Assembly: GCA_942493365.1 (NCBI GenBank)
Contig: OW818697.1
Coordinates: forward strand, 1,426,001-1,490,000
Direction of reading: 5' to 3'
Source of the DNA: UBA8949 sp942493365
GTDB lineage: Bacteria; Bacillota; Clostridia; Saccharofermentanales; UBA5734
Length of the DNA: 64,000 nucleotides
Shown: positions 7,922 through 16,491 of the stretch, in pieces
How positions within the stretch are numbered: the stretch's first letter is position 1
Layout of the letters: each line of letters begins with the position of its first letter
The notes under the pieces: model-generated
The model's database searches: none
Told to the model about the DNA's origin: nothing
The model's input: the letters and a program-made list of their open reading frames with translations, nothing else
Position numbers and translations under genes: made by a program

Positions 7922-9663
7922 AGTGTTACACCTCCATCATGTAAGGGTAATGCCAGGACAAATTCACTGCCCTGACCAAATTGGCTGACAGCCGTGATTG
8001 CGCCGCCCAAAACGCCTGCCAGTTTTTGGGAAAGATATAATCCAAGGCCGGTTCCTTCGCGCAATTCTTCACCTTCGACGATGATGCGGCCAAATTGGCT
8101 GAAAAGTCGTGGCATATCCTGTTCGCGGATGCCCATGCCGTCATCGCTGACGGTTATTTTGACCTGACTTGCCTGTTTTGACAAAGCAATTTTGACCGTA
8201 CCATGATTGGAATATTTGATGGCGTTGCTGACCAGGTTCATGACGATTTGGCGCACCCTGCGCTCATCGCTTGCTAAAGTCGTTTGACCCGGATCGATCA
8301 AGACCAGCTTGATGCCACGTTCAGCCGCGGTAACCACAAAGACGGAGCAAATTTCGGTCAGGAGTTTGGACAAATCAAACGTACCGATGGCCAGATCGAT
8401 TTTCCCGGCTTCAATCTTGCTGACATCAATTACATCGTTGATTAATTCCAGTAAGTGTTTGGAACTCTTGCTGACCATACCAAGCTGCTTGAGTTGTTCG
8501 TCATTGAGCGGGCCAGCCATACCCTGCAGCAGGATGCCGGTAAATCCGATGATGGAATTCAGCGGCGTGCGCAACTCGTGGCTCATGCTGGCGATAAAAA
8601 GACTCTTGAGGCGATCCAGCGCCAGCAACTTCTGATTGGCATCAATCAACGCCTTGGTCCGTTCCTCAACAATTTCTTCGAGGTGATCCTGATATTTTTC
8701 GACCTCTTCAGTAGCTCGCTTACGTTCGAGCAGATGCCACAGCGCTTCCATCAGCAAGGTCAGTTGTTGGACATCGCTCTCGTCGTAGTCGTCGACTTTG
8801 TTGCCGACTCCTGCGACAATGACAATTTTCGCGCCGGAAAAAATTGGCACGTTCATGTGACGAACCAGATGAACATGGCCAGGCGGCGTCCCTTTGACCA
8901 GCGGATTGCCCGGATGATAATCATTGGTAATGATAGGCTTGCGCTGACGGACGGCTTCGCCCCACAAACCGGTCGATACAATGGGATAGACAAAGGGCTT
9001 ATCCTTGATCATACATTCGGCCATGGCCGATTTGGACCACGAATACATGGTCAGTATACTTTCGTCTTCATTCAGAAAGGCCAGATAGCCGATTTTGCTC
9101 TGGGTCAGCTTGACCGACTCCTCCAAGGCATAATCGGTAATTTGCTGCAAGGACGATGCGGTCATCTGATTCAATTGGAGCAAAGACTGCATGCGAAGCG
9201 CATTCAGCAGCAGCACATTGTCGGTTTGCTTGCGTTGGGCATAATCCGCTTCCAGCTCGGCGGTTCGCTCGAAAATCAGGTCTTCAAGGCTTTCCTGCTG
9301 CTTGTGCAAAATTTCTTCCACGCGCTGACGAGCCAGCGCAAGATAAGTGATGATCGCGGCAACCAAGGCAAAGATCAAGACACGGATGATGGCTTGAACG
9401 AGGATGGCAGTATCTTGAGAATAGAGCCAGGTCATGCAGAAGTAGAGCAAAGCCAGCCCAAGTGAGTAGACAAACCCGCGTTTGGTGTAAAAAACGCAAG
9501 CAATGATTATTGGAATATAAAACAGGTTTTGAAAGATAATGAAGTAACCTGAGGACAAGGAAACAACGCTTGTTACAAGACAAATTGCCGATGTAATCAA
9601 CAAGATGATCAGGGTGGATGACGATGCCTGAAAACTTTGGCTCTTCAGATATTTCCTGTTCAT
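7918..9663 (-). CDS. Membrane histidine kinase with GAF domain
   Basis: The protein is 581 residues from ATG 9663. That start is preferred over ATG 9678 because GGAG lies 9 bases before it. About four hydrophobic segments (residues 15-110) are followed by a coiled coil, a GAF domain (about 150-320), HisKA with the phospho-histidine near 362 (MSHELRTPLN), and HATPase_c with N, G1 and G2 boxes (NLVSNAIKYS, DDGMGI, GTGLGLYLS). It autophosphorylates on a signal sensed by the membrane or GAF part. It is the first gene of the operon with two receiver proteins, its probable partners. There is no receiver domain in the kinase itself. Confidence 0.9.
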   Translation of the reverse strand: MNRKYLKSQSFQASSSTLIILLITSAICLVTSVVSLSSGYFIIFQNLFYIPIIIACVFYTKRGFVYSLGLALLYFCMTWLYSQDTAILVQAIIRVLIFALVAAIITYLALARQRVEEILHKQQESLEDLIFERTAELEADYAQRKQTDNVLLLNALRMQSLLQLNQMTASSLQQITDYALEESVKLTQSKIGYLAFLNEDESILTMYSWSKSAMAECMIKDKPFVYPIVSTGLWGEAVRQRKPIITNDYHPGNPLVKGTPPGHVHLVRHMNVPIFSGAKIVIVAGVGNKVDDYDESDVQQLTLLMEALWHLLERKRATEEVEKYQDHLEEIVEERTKALIDANQKLLALDRLKSLFIASMSHELRTPLNSIIGFTGILLQGMAGPLNDEQLKQLGMVSKSSKHLLELINDVIDVSKIEAGKIDLAIGTFDLSKLLTEICSVFVVTAAERGIKLVLIDPGQTTLASDERRVRQIVMNLVSNAIKYSNHGTVKIALSKQASQVKITVSDDGMGIREQDMPRLFSQFGRIIVEGEELREGTGLGLYLSQKLAGVLGGAITAVSQFGQGSEFVLALPLHDGGVTL

Positions 9664-9768
9664 AGTCACAATCTCCATGCGAATGACGACTTTTTAAACA
9701 GATCGAATAATATCCAAGCAAACACAAACCAGAGTATTTACAATTATAGCACGATGAAGGCATTAAAT

Positions 9769-9777
9769 TGGTATAAT
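9769..9777 (+). promoter_or_regulatory. Extended -10 promoter for the sulfite-oxidase-like lipoprotein
   Basis: TG-G-TATAAT lies 16 bases before the GTG start at 9794, so the leader would be very short. Confidence 0.5.
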
Positions 9778-9793
9778 ATTGAGGGGTGATCGC

Positions 9794-10456
9794 GTGAAAC
9801 TTATTTTCGGTTTGTGTCTTGCCACGGTTCTTTTTTTATCGTCCTGCGCATCGACAACGTCAACAATCGTCGATACGGTATCTTCGGCGACGCTGCAACG
9901 ATATCGCACCAACGAAATCAAGGAATATCAAGGAGAACGTCTGGATCCGGCGATTGGTCCCAGGGACAATTCAATCAACGGCATCCAGCATGTTGATATC
10001 AGTAACTATACGTTAACCCTTGACGGCCTCGTGGACAGCCCGCAGACCCTGACCTACGATGAGGTCCTCGCGCTGACCGCCGTCCAGCGCCTGGTCACCC
10101 TGCATTGTGTCGAGGGTTGGCAGGCGACGATCCTATGGCAAGGGGTTCAACTGTCCGAACTGTTTGCGCTGACCACCGTCGATCCGACGGCCAACACGGT
10201 CATTTTCCACTGCGTCGACGGCTACACGACCTCACTGCCCCTGGCGACCGTTGTCGAAAACAACCTGATTTTGGCCTATCAGGCCAATGAACTGCCTTTG
10301 CCGGACGAAATGGGCTTCCCCTTTATTGTTGTTGCTGAGGACAAATATGGCTACAAATGGGCGCGTTGGGTGACGAGGATTGAACTTTCGGCTGACGCCA
10401 ATTATAAAGGCTATTGGGAAACCATCGGTTACGACAACGATGCTGACCTGCCGTAA
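9794..10456 (+). CDS. Molybdopterin-binding (sulfite-oxidase-like) lipoprotein
   Basis: The 220-residue protein begins VKLIFGLCLATVLFLSSC, a lipoprotein signal with lipobox LSSC. It is probably anchored outside the membrane. The rest matches the oxidoreductase molybdopterin-binding fold of the sulfite oxidase/YedY superfamily. Cys in LVTLHCVEGW is the expected molybdenum ligand, and IFHCVDGYTTSLPL and GYKWARWVTRIEL are typical family segments. No haem domain or partner subunit is adjacent, so the electron acceptor is unknown. GTG 9794 is chosen because GAGGGGTGAT precedes it. An upstream in-frame TTG (9779) would put the signal behind extra charged residues. Confidence 0.82.
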   Translation: MKLIFGLCLATVLFLSSCASTTSTIVDTVSSATLQRYRTNEIKEYQGERLDPAIGPRDNSINGIQHVDISNYTLTLDGLVDSPQTLTYDEVLALTAVQRLVTLHCVEGWQATILWQGVQLSELFALTTVDPTANTVIFHCVDGYTTSLPLATVVENNLILAYQANELPLPDEMGFPFIVVAEDKYGYKWARWVTRIELSADANYKGYWETIGYDNDADLP

Positions 10457-10464
10457 AGAAGCGA

Positions 10465-10881
10465 TTACTTGTTTTGCATCTTTTCTTGGAGCTGCAATAA
10501 TATTTCGGTCTGGTTTTTAAGCTCCTGCATTTGCTCGTCCTGCAGCGTCGCCAGGTAGGTTAATGTGTTATGATCGGTATCGGCCTTGGCATCGTTTTGC
10601 GCCTGAATCACGTTTTGACCGACCATGATAATGGGGAGTAACACCAACTGCAGCACGGTTTGGGCGATGTAGGTGACCCAGGTCATGACGTTGTTGGCGG
10701 CAATGACGGGCGGAAGCATAAACAGGTCAATGATCAGGAAGGCATAAGCGCACCACATGGTGCCAACGCTCTTGGTAATTTTGACAGCCAGCCAAAAATT
10801 AAATTTGTTAAGGCCGGTCAGTTCCTTTTTGATCAGATCCCGGGGGTGGGTGACAAAGGGGTGTTTCTTTGGATGCTCCAT
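10465..10881 (-). CDS. DUF1003-like small membrane protein
   Basis: The 138-residue protein has a short basic N-terminus, two transmembrane segments (about residues 40-60 and 70-95) and a C-terminal coiled coil (about 100-138, with LQDEQMQELKNQTEILLQLQEKM). The arrangement and the segment PIIMVGQNVIQAQND resemble DUF1003 proteins, whose function is unknown. ATG 10881 is preceded by AGGAGG at ideal spacing; an upstream TTG would overlap that site. It converges with the molybdopterin lipoprotein gene, 8 bases apart, and lies 31 bases downstream of the dipeptidase gene's end on the other side. Confidence 0.7.
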   Translation of the reverse strand: MEHPKKHPFVTHPRDLIKKELTGLNKFNFWLAVKITKSVGTMWCAYAFLIIDLFMLPPVIAANNVMTWVTYIAQTVLQLVLLPIIMVGQNVIQAQNDAKADTDHNTLTYLATLQDEQMQELKNQTEILLQLQEKMQNK

Positions 10882-10912
10882 GTTCAATCCTCCTGTTATC
10901 AAATTTATATGC

Positions 10913-12466
10913 TCACGGGATATAAAAAATCCTGGTTTCGCGGGCGGTTTCGCCGCTGGTGTTGGCGGCGGTAAAGGTCACGACGTGGAATTTATCCAGT
11001 AAGGGCGTGGCGGGCGTGAAACTGACGAGGCCCGTTGCTGCGTCGAAGGTCGGCGTGCTGACAAGACCATCAACCACCACCGCAAGGCTGGACGGATCAA
11101 GTGTATAACCGGTATCGGCCATGACAGTCGCGCTCAAAAGCGGCGTGGCTGATTCAACGGTTGCACCCATGCCGCCCATCATTGAGAAAGTCGGGGCATG
11201 GGCGCTGCTGCCGGTAGCCGTGGCGCGAGCCCAGACTGCGTTGAAAACCCTGATGGTATTGCCGCCCAAAATTTTCCGGATGTCATTTTCGGAGTAGCCG
11301 CGGCTGACCAGCTCAGCCGTGATATTGGGCATTAGTGAGGCATTGGTCAGGCCATCCGGCATGCTGGCGCCATCAAAATCCGAGCCCAGTCCGACGTGTT
11401 CGATGCCGACCAGCTTAACAATATAATCAATATGATCGACCACCGTTTTCACCGTGACGGTTTTGCTTGAAGTCAGAAAAGTCCGATAAAAATTGACTTG
11501 TACAACACCGCCGTTTTCTGCGATGGCTCTGATCTGATCATCTTTGAGATTGCGCGCATGATGTTTGAGCGTGTAAGCGCAAGAATGGCTGGCGACGACG
11601 GGGGAGGAGGTGGCGGCCATGGCTTCCCAAAAAGTCGCCTCGTTCATGTGCGAGACGTCGACGACCATGCCCAGCCGGTTCATCTCGGCAATGACCGATC
11701 GACCCAAATCGGTCAGCCCGCCGGAAGTGGCGGTGCCGTCCACATAGGCATTGCTGACGCCCTCGCCCAAGGCGTTGGAATTGTTCCAGACCGGGGCCAG
11801 CATGCGGATGCCAAGATCGTCGTACTGCCGCAAGAGCTCAAGGCCATTGGTTTCACTGAGTGAATAGGCCCCTTCAATGCTGGCGATGATCTGCGTTTGG
11901 CCGCCGCTGCCGACGTTGGTGATGTCATTCAGCGCGTAAACCTGGCGGATGGTCGACGAATTGTTGGCCAGCGTCCACTTGAGACCGTTGATCAAGGCCA
12001 GCAGCCGACTGTTGGACTTGGTAAAATCCTGACCGCTGCCCGCCAGCATATAACCGGTGGTATAGGACGCGAAGACCTGGGCGTCCATGCCGCCGGTCTT
12101 TAGTTTGGCAATATCGATGTCAAAGCTGGTTTTGCGGCCGAGATTGTTGACCGGCAGCCAGGAATCGGCATCAAGGACTTCCAGCAGAGTGTCGCAATGC
12201 GTATCGATGACAATGGCATCGGCGTGCATCTGGGCTGCCGTGCGGCCCGGCGTTGGCGTCGGCGGCGCGGTTGTGGGGGCGATGGTCATCGGCAACGTCG
12301 TCTCAGGGGTCGTGACCGCCGGGGTTGGCGAAACCGCAGGTTTCACTGAAGCGGACGTTTGCGCCACCGTCGTGGTGATCGTTGTGACCGAATCCTGCGC
12401 ACAAGAAACAAGCATCAGGAACAACAGGATCACAAGGAGGGCAGAGGCTATTCTCAACATTTTCAT
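10913..12466 (-). CDS. Membrane dipeptidase (peptidase family M19), lipoprotein
   Basis: The 517-residue protein has a lipoprotein signal (lipobox VSC near residue 22), a Thr/Pro-rich spacer to about residue 75, then an M19 renal-dipeptidase-type domain (about 80-415). Zinc-ligand motifs are visible: THCDT, IEGAY, VVDVSHMNE, VASHSCAY and GLGSDFDG. M19 enzymes are zinc hydrolases of dipeptides, some acting on D-residues. A C-terminal extension (about 420-517) looks like a bacterial Ig-like or cell-surface domain (SATVMADTGYTLDPSSLAVV). ATG 12466 follows CAGGAG. Anchored outside the cell, it probably scavenges or trims peptides. Confidence 0.9.
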   Translation of the reverse strand: MKMLRIASALLVILLFLMLVSCAQDSVTTITTTVAQTSASVKPAVSPTPAVTTPETTLPMTIAPTTAPPTPTPGRTAAQMHADAIVIDTHCDTLLEVLDADSWLPVNNLGRKTSFDIDIAKLKTGGMDAQVFASYTTGYMLAGSGQDFTKSNSRLLALINGLKWTLANNSSTIRQVYALNDITNVGSGGQTQIIASIEGAYSLSETNGLELLRQYDDLGIRMLAPVWNNSNALGEGVSNAYVDGTATSGGLTDLGRSVIAEMNRLGMVVDVSHMNEATFWEAMAATSSPVVASHSCAYTLKHHARNLKDDQIRAIAENGGVVQVNFYRTFLTSSKTVTVKTVVDHIDYIVKLVGIEHVGLGSDFDGASMPDGLTNASLMPNITAELVSRGYSENDIRKILGGNTIRVFNAVWARATATGSSAHAPTFSMMGGMGATVESATPLLSATVMADTGYTLDPSSLAVVVDGLVSTPTFDAATGLVSFTPATPLLDKFHVVTFTAANTSGETARETRIFYIP

Positions 12467-12529
12467 GCGAAACTCCTGCGGGGGATTATTCTGATAAAAT
12501 TATAACACAGACCAACTTGGGCCCAGTAA

Positions 12530-12538
12530 TGCTATAAT
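12530..12538 (+). promoter_or_regulatory. Extended -10 promoter for the DUF1801 gene
   Basis: TG-C-TATAAT is followed by a 38-base leader to ATG 12577. No clear -35 is present. Confidence 0.5.
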
Positions 12539-12576
12539 AGAGGTCGGCAATAAAATCTCAATTTGAGGCAATGATT

Positions 12577-12942
12577 ATGGATAATGCAAAAATTGAAACG
12601 ATCGACCAATACATCGCCACCTGCGGCCCTGACGTGCAAAAAAAGCTGACCCAGCTGCGACAGGCCATCCAAGCGGCCGCCCCGATGGCAACTGAGAAAA
12701 TCAGCTGGCGGATGCCGACCTTTTACTGGCATGGCAATCTGATTCATTTTGCGGCCTTTAAAAATCACATCGGCCTGTATCCCGGCGCCGATGCCATCGA
12801 AGCCTTTCGCGCGAAGTTTGAGCAGGTCCATCTCAAGTACTCCAAGGGCGCGGTCCAGTTCCCCAAGGGGCAAACTATACCGCTGGAGCTGGTTGCCGAG
12901 ATTGTCCGTTTCAATTTAGCCGAAAACGGCCGTCAGCCGTAG
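12577..12942 (+). CDS. DUF1801 (YdhG-like) protein
   Basis: The 121-residue soluble protein contains the DUF1801 signatures ISWRMPTFYWHGNLIHFAAFK and IGLYPGADAIEAF. Members adopt a small alpha/beta fold similar to iron-chaperone frataxin-like proteins, but their function is uncertain. ATG 12577 is chosen over ATG 12571 because GAGG sits 8 bases before it. The SGNH hydrolase begins 31 bases downstream and is likely cotranscribed. Confidence 0.85.
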   Translation: MDNAKIETIDQYIATCGPDVQKKLTQLRQAIQAAAPMATEKISWRMPTFYWHGNLIHFAAFKNHIGLYPGADAIEAFRAKFEQVHLKYSKGAVQFPKGQTIPLELVAEIVRFNLAENGRQP

Positions 12943-12973
12943 TATTGTCGACCGGGCAGAAAGGGCCGCCATC

Positions 12974-14062
12974 ATGCCATTATTGAGCCAAAATGACCTG
13001 ATCAGCTGTGTCGAGAACTGCATCAATCAACGGGTCGACAACGAGGCATTTATCACATTTCTTCGCTTTACCGACAAACAAATGGAGGTTTACGAGCCAG
13101 ACGCCATGTTCCACATGATGAGCCTGTGCTCGGCTGGCCTCTTCCTCAATATTGATACGCAAGGCGATGAATTGATGATTGAATGCAAAACCGCTGAATT
13201 CAATGCGCGTGAATTCATCAAGATCAAAGGCGAAATGAGTTTTGGCCAGGTCATCCAACAACTGGGCAGCACGATCAAAAAAATCAATCAGGCCGGCAGC
13301 AAATTCGATATCACGCAGCACTTTGATCTATACATCAACGACAGTTATCACAGTTCGGCCAACATCACACCGGAGTGCCTGTATTTTTTGCTCCCCAACC
13401 CCGATCATCAATGGATCAACGTCAAAATCTGGTTCCCATTGTACAAGCCCGTCGCCCTGCGCAATCTGATTCTCAATGGTCAGTGGCGCAAACCGGTGGA
13501 CAAACGTCCCGTCCTCTACGCCTTCGGTGACTCGATCACCCAAGGCTTTATTGCCGGCAAGCCATCGTTCAGCTACGTCGCGCAATTGGCCGATCTGCTG
13601 GGTATGCGGGCGCTGAACCAGGGCATCGGCAACATCATGTTTAATCCGCAAATTCTCGATGATCTGCAAAGCCTGCCGACGCCTGATTTGATTACAGTCG
13701 CCTATGGCACCAACGACTGGACCAAGAATGCGGATTTTGAGAACATTCGCGCGCAGGTTGAGGCCTTTTTTGCCAGACTGCATCAGCTTTACCCCAGTAT
13801 TCGGACTTATGTCATCACGCCCATCTGGCGGGCCGATATGAATGAGCCCCAAAAATGCGGCAAATCCCTGGACGATGTCAGCCGCCTGATCCGCGAAACA
13901 GCCGGGGGTTACCCGGCTGTTCGGCTGATTGATGGACTGGCGGTTTCGCCGCATGACCCGGCCTGCTACGCCGATGGTTTTCTGCATCCCAATGCCTTGG
14001 GTTTTTCCTATTTGGCTGCGCGACTCTACAAAGCGATCATTGAGGGCGGCGCAAGAGATTGA
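12974..14062 (+). CDS. Two-domain SGNH/GDSL hydrolase (esterase)
   Basis: The 362-residue protein lacks a signal peptide. The N-terminal half (about 1-165) looks like a beta-sandwich domain that often precedes SGNH esterases. The C-terminal half (about 175-360) has the SGNH blocks: AFGDSITQG with the nucleophile Ser, a block II/III pair with YGTNDW, and block V DGFLHPN with the catalytic Asp and His. The expected activity is deacylation of a sugar or small ester; the substrate is unknown. Its 3' end overlaps the opposing small membrane gene by 26 bases. Confidence 0.85.
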   Translation: MPLLSQNDLISCVENCINQRVDNEAFITFLRFTDKQMEVYEPDAMFHMMSLCSAGLFLNIDTQGDELMIECKTAEFNAREFIKIKGEMSFGQVIQQLGSTIKKINQAGSKFDITQHFDLYINDSYHSSANITPECLYFLLPNPDHQWINVKIWFPLYKPVALRNLILNGQWRKPVDKRPVLYAFGDSITQGFIAGKPSFSYVAQLADLLGMRALNQGIGNIMFNPQILDDLQSLPTPDLITVAYGTNDWTKNADFENIRAQVEAFFARLHQLYPSIRTYVITPIWRADMNEPQKCGKSLDDVSRLIRETAGGYPAVRLIDGLAVSPHDPACYADGFLHPNALGFSYLAARLYKAIIEGGARD

Positions 14063-14459
14063 ACAGGCAGCCCAAGATGCCTGTCGCGACCATGGCCCAG
14101 CCGCAGACGTTGAAGACGATCAGATAAACCGAAGCGGTGCCGGCAATGTCAAACACACCTTGCAGCATGCTGGAAACGGTCAGCGCGGCGATACCGGAAT
14201 TGAAAACATTGTAAAAAAACCGGCGGGCCTTGATGGGTTCAAAGTCAGCTTTGCCAAACCAAAGCAGAAAAAACGGCAACGCACCGCCGAGCAGTGGAAA
14301 GAGAAACATCAAAGACATGGCGTCAGAACGAATGCCGTGGCCAAACAAAGCATAAATATTGTCAATGATGATGCACAGCATGGCGACCGCCATGTAAACC
14401 AGCGTTGTTTTCAGCGCCAGCCGGCTGCGGCGCGGTGGATCAATAACCAAAGTAGACAA
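14037..14459 (-). CDS. Four-segment membrane protein, function unknown
   Basis: The 140-residue protein has four predicted hydrophobic segments (about residues 15-37, 48-67, 85-105 and 108-133) and a basic N-terminus. I do not recognise a family. The start is TTG 14459, with GGAG 11 bases upstream inside the end of the preceding gene. It overlaps the phosphodiester glycosidase gene by 20 bases, so the two are probably cotranscribed and translationally coupled. Confidence 0.6.
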   Translation of the reverse strand: MSTLVIDPPRRSRLALKTTLVYMAVAMLCIIIDNIYALFGHGIRSDAMSLMFLFPLLGGALPFFLLWFGKADFEPIKARRFFYNVFNSGIAALTVSSMLQGVFDIAGTASVYLIVFNVCGWAMVATGILGCLFNLLRRPQ

Positions 14460-15378
14460 TGTCGCTCACGCTCCTTTCTTCGATGACTTGGCCATTGGTG
14501 GTTGGTTTGTTGATGATCGTTCCGTTGAACCACAGGGTGGCCGAGCCACCCCCGTCGAGGTTGTAGGCCGTTTTACAGCCTTGGTCCTTGAAGATTTGCG
14601 CCAGCTCGTTCAGCTTTAGACCGGTACTCTTGCTGGTGCGTCCATCAGAGACGATCAAAACATAATGTCGCTCCGACACCTGACCGATGGCTGCCCGCGG
14701 ATTGCTGTCGCTGGCCTGACCGACTTCGCTGTGGCGGTCCACAACCAATTCACCCTGATTCAGCAGGGCTGGGCCAAACGAGAAGACCTGACTGAGATTG
14801 GCATCGACGAGCAATTGCGCGCTGGTCTGACTTTCGCTGATGATGGAAAAATTACCGGACTGATCAATGGCCAGACCTTCGTCGCTCGAAGCCTGCGCGG
14901 CGGTATCGCGATACAAAACCCCATTGCGGAGCACATAACCATAATCTCGGAAGCCGTAATAATCACCGTTTATCGCCAGGATGGCATTGTGGGATGTGGC
15001 AATATTGGAGGTCAAATCCTTGATGTTGCGGCCATAGGTGTCATGCGCAAAAGCCGTTTTCAAAAAGTCAGCACTGGAAACCTGAATGTCAGCGATGTAG
15101 ACATCGGTATTATACACATGCACTGTCTCGATGCTGATCTGGATTTTATCATCCTGATAAGAGGTGCTGGTGATAACCGGCTTCTGGGATGCTGCGGCTG
15201 ATGTTTCTTCGCCTGCGCTTGTAACAGTGTCCGCGCTTGAACTGGCGGTGATGGACGAAACCGGTATCCCCGCGCGGGGAATGACAAAGGTATCCAATAA
15301 GGTGAAGGTGACCGCAAACGCCAGGAGCAAAGCGAAAACTGCCATCCAGCGAAAAGGTTTTTGGAAAAAGTGTCTCAT
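14440..15378 (-). CDS. Phosphodiester glycosidase (NAGPA-domain) family protein
   Basis: The 312-residue protein has one N-terminal membrane segment (about residues 10-32) and an extracellular domain. Its motifs AILAINGDYYGFRDYGY, GLAIDQSGNFS, YVLIVSDGR and TAYNLDGGGSATLWFNG match the NAGPA (phosphodiester glycosidase) family. Related proteins remove sugar caps from phosphodiesters, and several bacterial members are linked to exopolysaccharide or cell-wall glycan. Substrate is unknown here. It is the first gene of a two-gene leftward unit and is divergent from the ABC transporter operon at 15541. Confidence 0.85.
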   Translation of the reverse strand: MRHFFQKPFRWMAVFALLLAFAVTFTLLDTFVIPRAGIPVSSITASSSADTVTSAGEETSAAASQKPVITSTSYQDDKIQISIETVHVYNTDVYIADIQVSSADFLKTAFAHDTYGRNIKDLTSNIATSHNAILAINGDYYGFRDYGYVLRNGVLYRDTAAQASSDEGLAIDQSGNFSIISESQTSAQLLVDANLSQVFSFGPALLNQGELVVDRHSEVGQASDSNPRAAIGQVSERHYVLIVSDGRTSKSTGLKLNELAQIFKDQGCKTAYNLDGGGSATLWFNGTIINKPTTNGQVIEERSVSDIVYFGY

Positions 15379-15540
15379 TGTTCAATACAGCCTTTCAAAG
15401 TTCTTGAACACCATTATATGCGAAGATTGCGAAGATTGTGTGATCATTTTTTGAATGATGTACAATAGTGGTGGGAACAAATTTGAGATTGTCACGTCTA
15501 ATGATTAAACCAGCTGATTTTTACGTGAAAGGAAACGACT

Positions 15541-16467
15541 ATGGAAGTACTCAAAATTGAAGGACTAAAAAAAACCATCAAGAAAAAGAATATTCTCAAC
15601 GGGTTTTCTCTGGAGGTCAACTCCGGTGAAATTGTCGGATTTTTAGGCCCGAACGGTGCCGGCAAGACGACGACCATCAAAATGATCATGGGGCTCTTCA
15701 GTATCACCGAAGGCCGAATCACCGTCTGCGGACATGATGTCGTGAAAGATTTTGAGGCTGCTATGCAGAATGTGGGCGGCATCGTCGAAAACCCCGATTT
15801 GTACAAGCGGCTGACGGGCCGGCAAAATCTGGAATACTTTGCCTCGATGTATGACAAAGTCGACAAAGGCAGCGTCGACGAGATTGTCAAACTGGTCAAG
15901 ATGGGCGAACGCATCAACGACAAGGTCAAGCATTATTCGCTCGGCATGTGCCAGCGCATCGGCATTGCCCAGGCCTTGCTGCACAAACCGCAGCTGCTCG
16001 TGCTGGACGAACCGACCAACGGCCTCGACCCGATCGGCATCAAGGAATTGCGTGATCTGCTCAAATATCTGGCGGCCGAAGCCGGCATCGGTGTTTTCAT
16101 CTCCAGCCATCTGCTGTCGGAAATGGAACTGATGTGTGACCGCATCTACATCATCGACAACGGCATGATGATTGGCCAAAAGTCGATCAGCTCGATTCAA
16201 GAGGATCAGGCGCACGAAGACATCTACAACTACCATTTTGTAACCGATGATAACGACAAGACGCTCGGTTATTTTCAAGAACTCCAATCCAATTGCAGCC
16301 TGGATAACGGCGGCGTCAATCTGGTCATGAAACGCACGCAGATCCCGTCGATTATCAAAGTGCTGACTAGCCGCGGCATCGGCATATATGCCGTCAACCA
16401 AAAACAGCGGACACTTGAGCAGGACTTCATTTCGATGACGACCGGCTCCAAAACGCAGATTCAATAA
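15541..16467 (+). CDS. ABC transporter ATP-binding subunit
   Basis: The 308-residue protein has an ABC ATPase domain (about residues 3-225): Walker A GPNGAGKTT, a signature region YSLGMCQRIGIA, Walker B LLVLDEPTNGLDP and a switch histidine in ISSHLLSEM. The signature is SLGM rather than LSGGQ, typical of the BcrA/lantibiotic-immunity type. The C-terminal 80 residues are a regulatory extension. It is cotranscribed with the ABC-2 permease 24 bases downstream and probably powers export of a peptide, lipid or drug. Confidence 0.93.
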   Translation: MEVLKIEGLKKTIKKKNILNGFSLEVNSGEIVGFLGPNGAGKTTTIKMIMGLFSITEGRITVCGHDVVKDFEAAMQNVGGIVENPDLYKRLTGRQNLEYFASMYDKVDKGSVDEIVKLVKMGERINDKVKHYSLGMCQRIGIAQALLHKPQLLVLDEPTNGLDPIGIKELRDLLKYLAAEAGIGVFISSHLLSEMELMCDRIYIIDNGMMIGQKSISSIQEDQAHEDIYNYHFVTDDNDKTLGYFQELQSNCSLDNGGVNLVMKRTQIPSIIKVLTSRGIGIYAVNQKQRTLEQDFISMTTGSKTQIQ

Positions 16468-16491
16468 TACTGAAGGCAGGAGGAATATTAC

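Noticed and set aside
15420..15440. Direct repeat of GCGAAGATT upstream of the ABC operon
   Set aside because: There are only two short adjacent copies. It could be an operator, but nothing else supports it.
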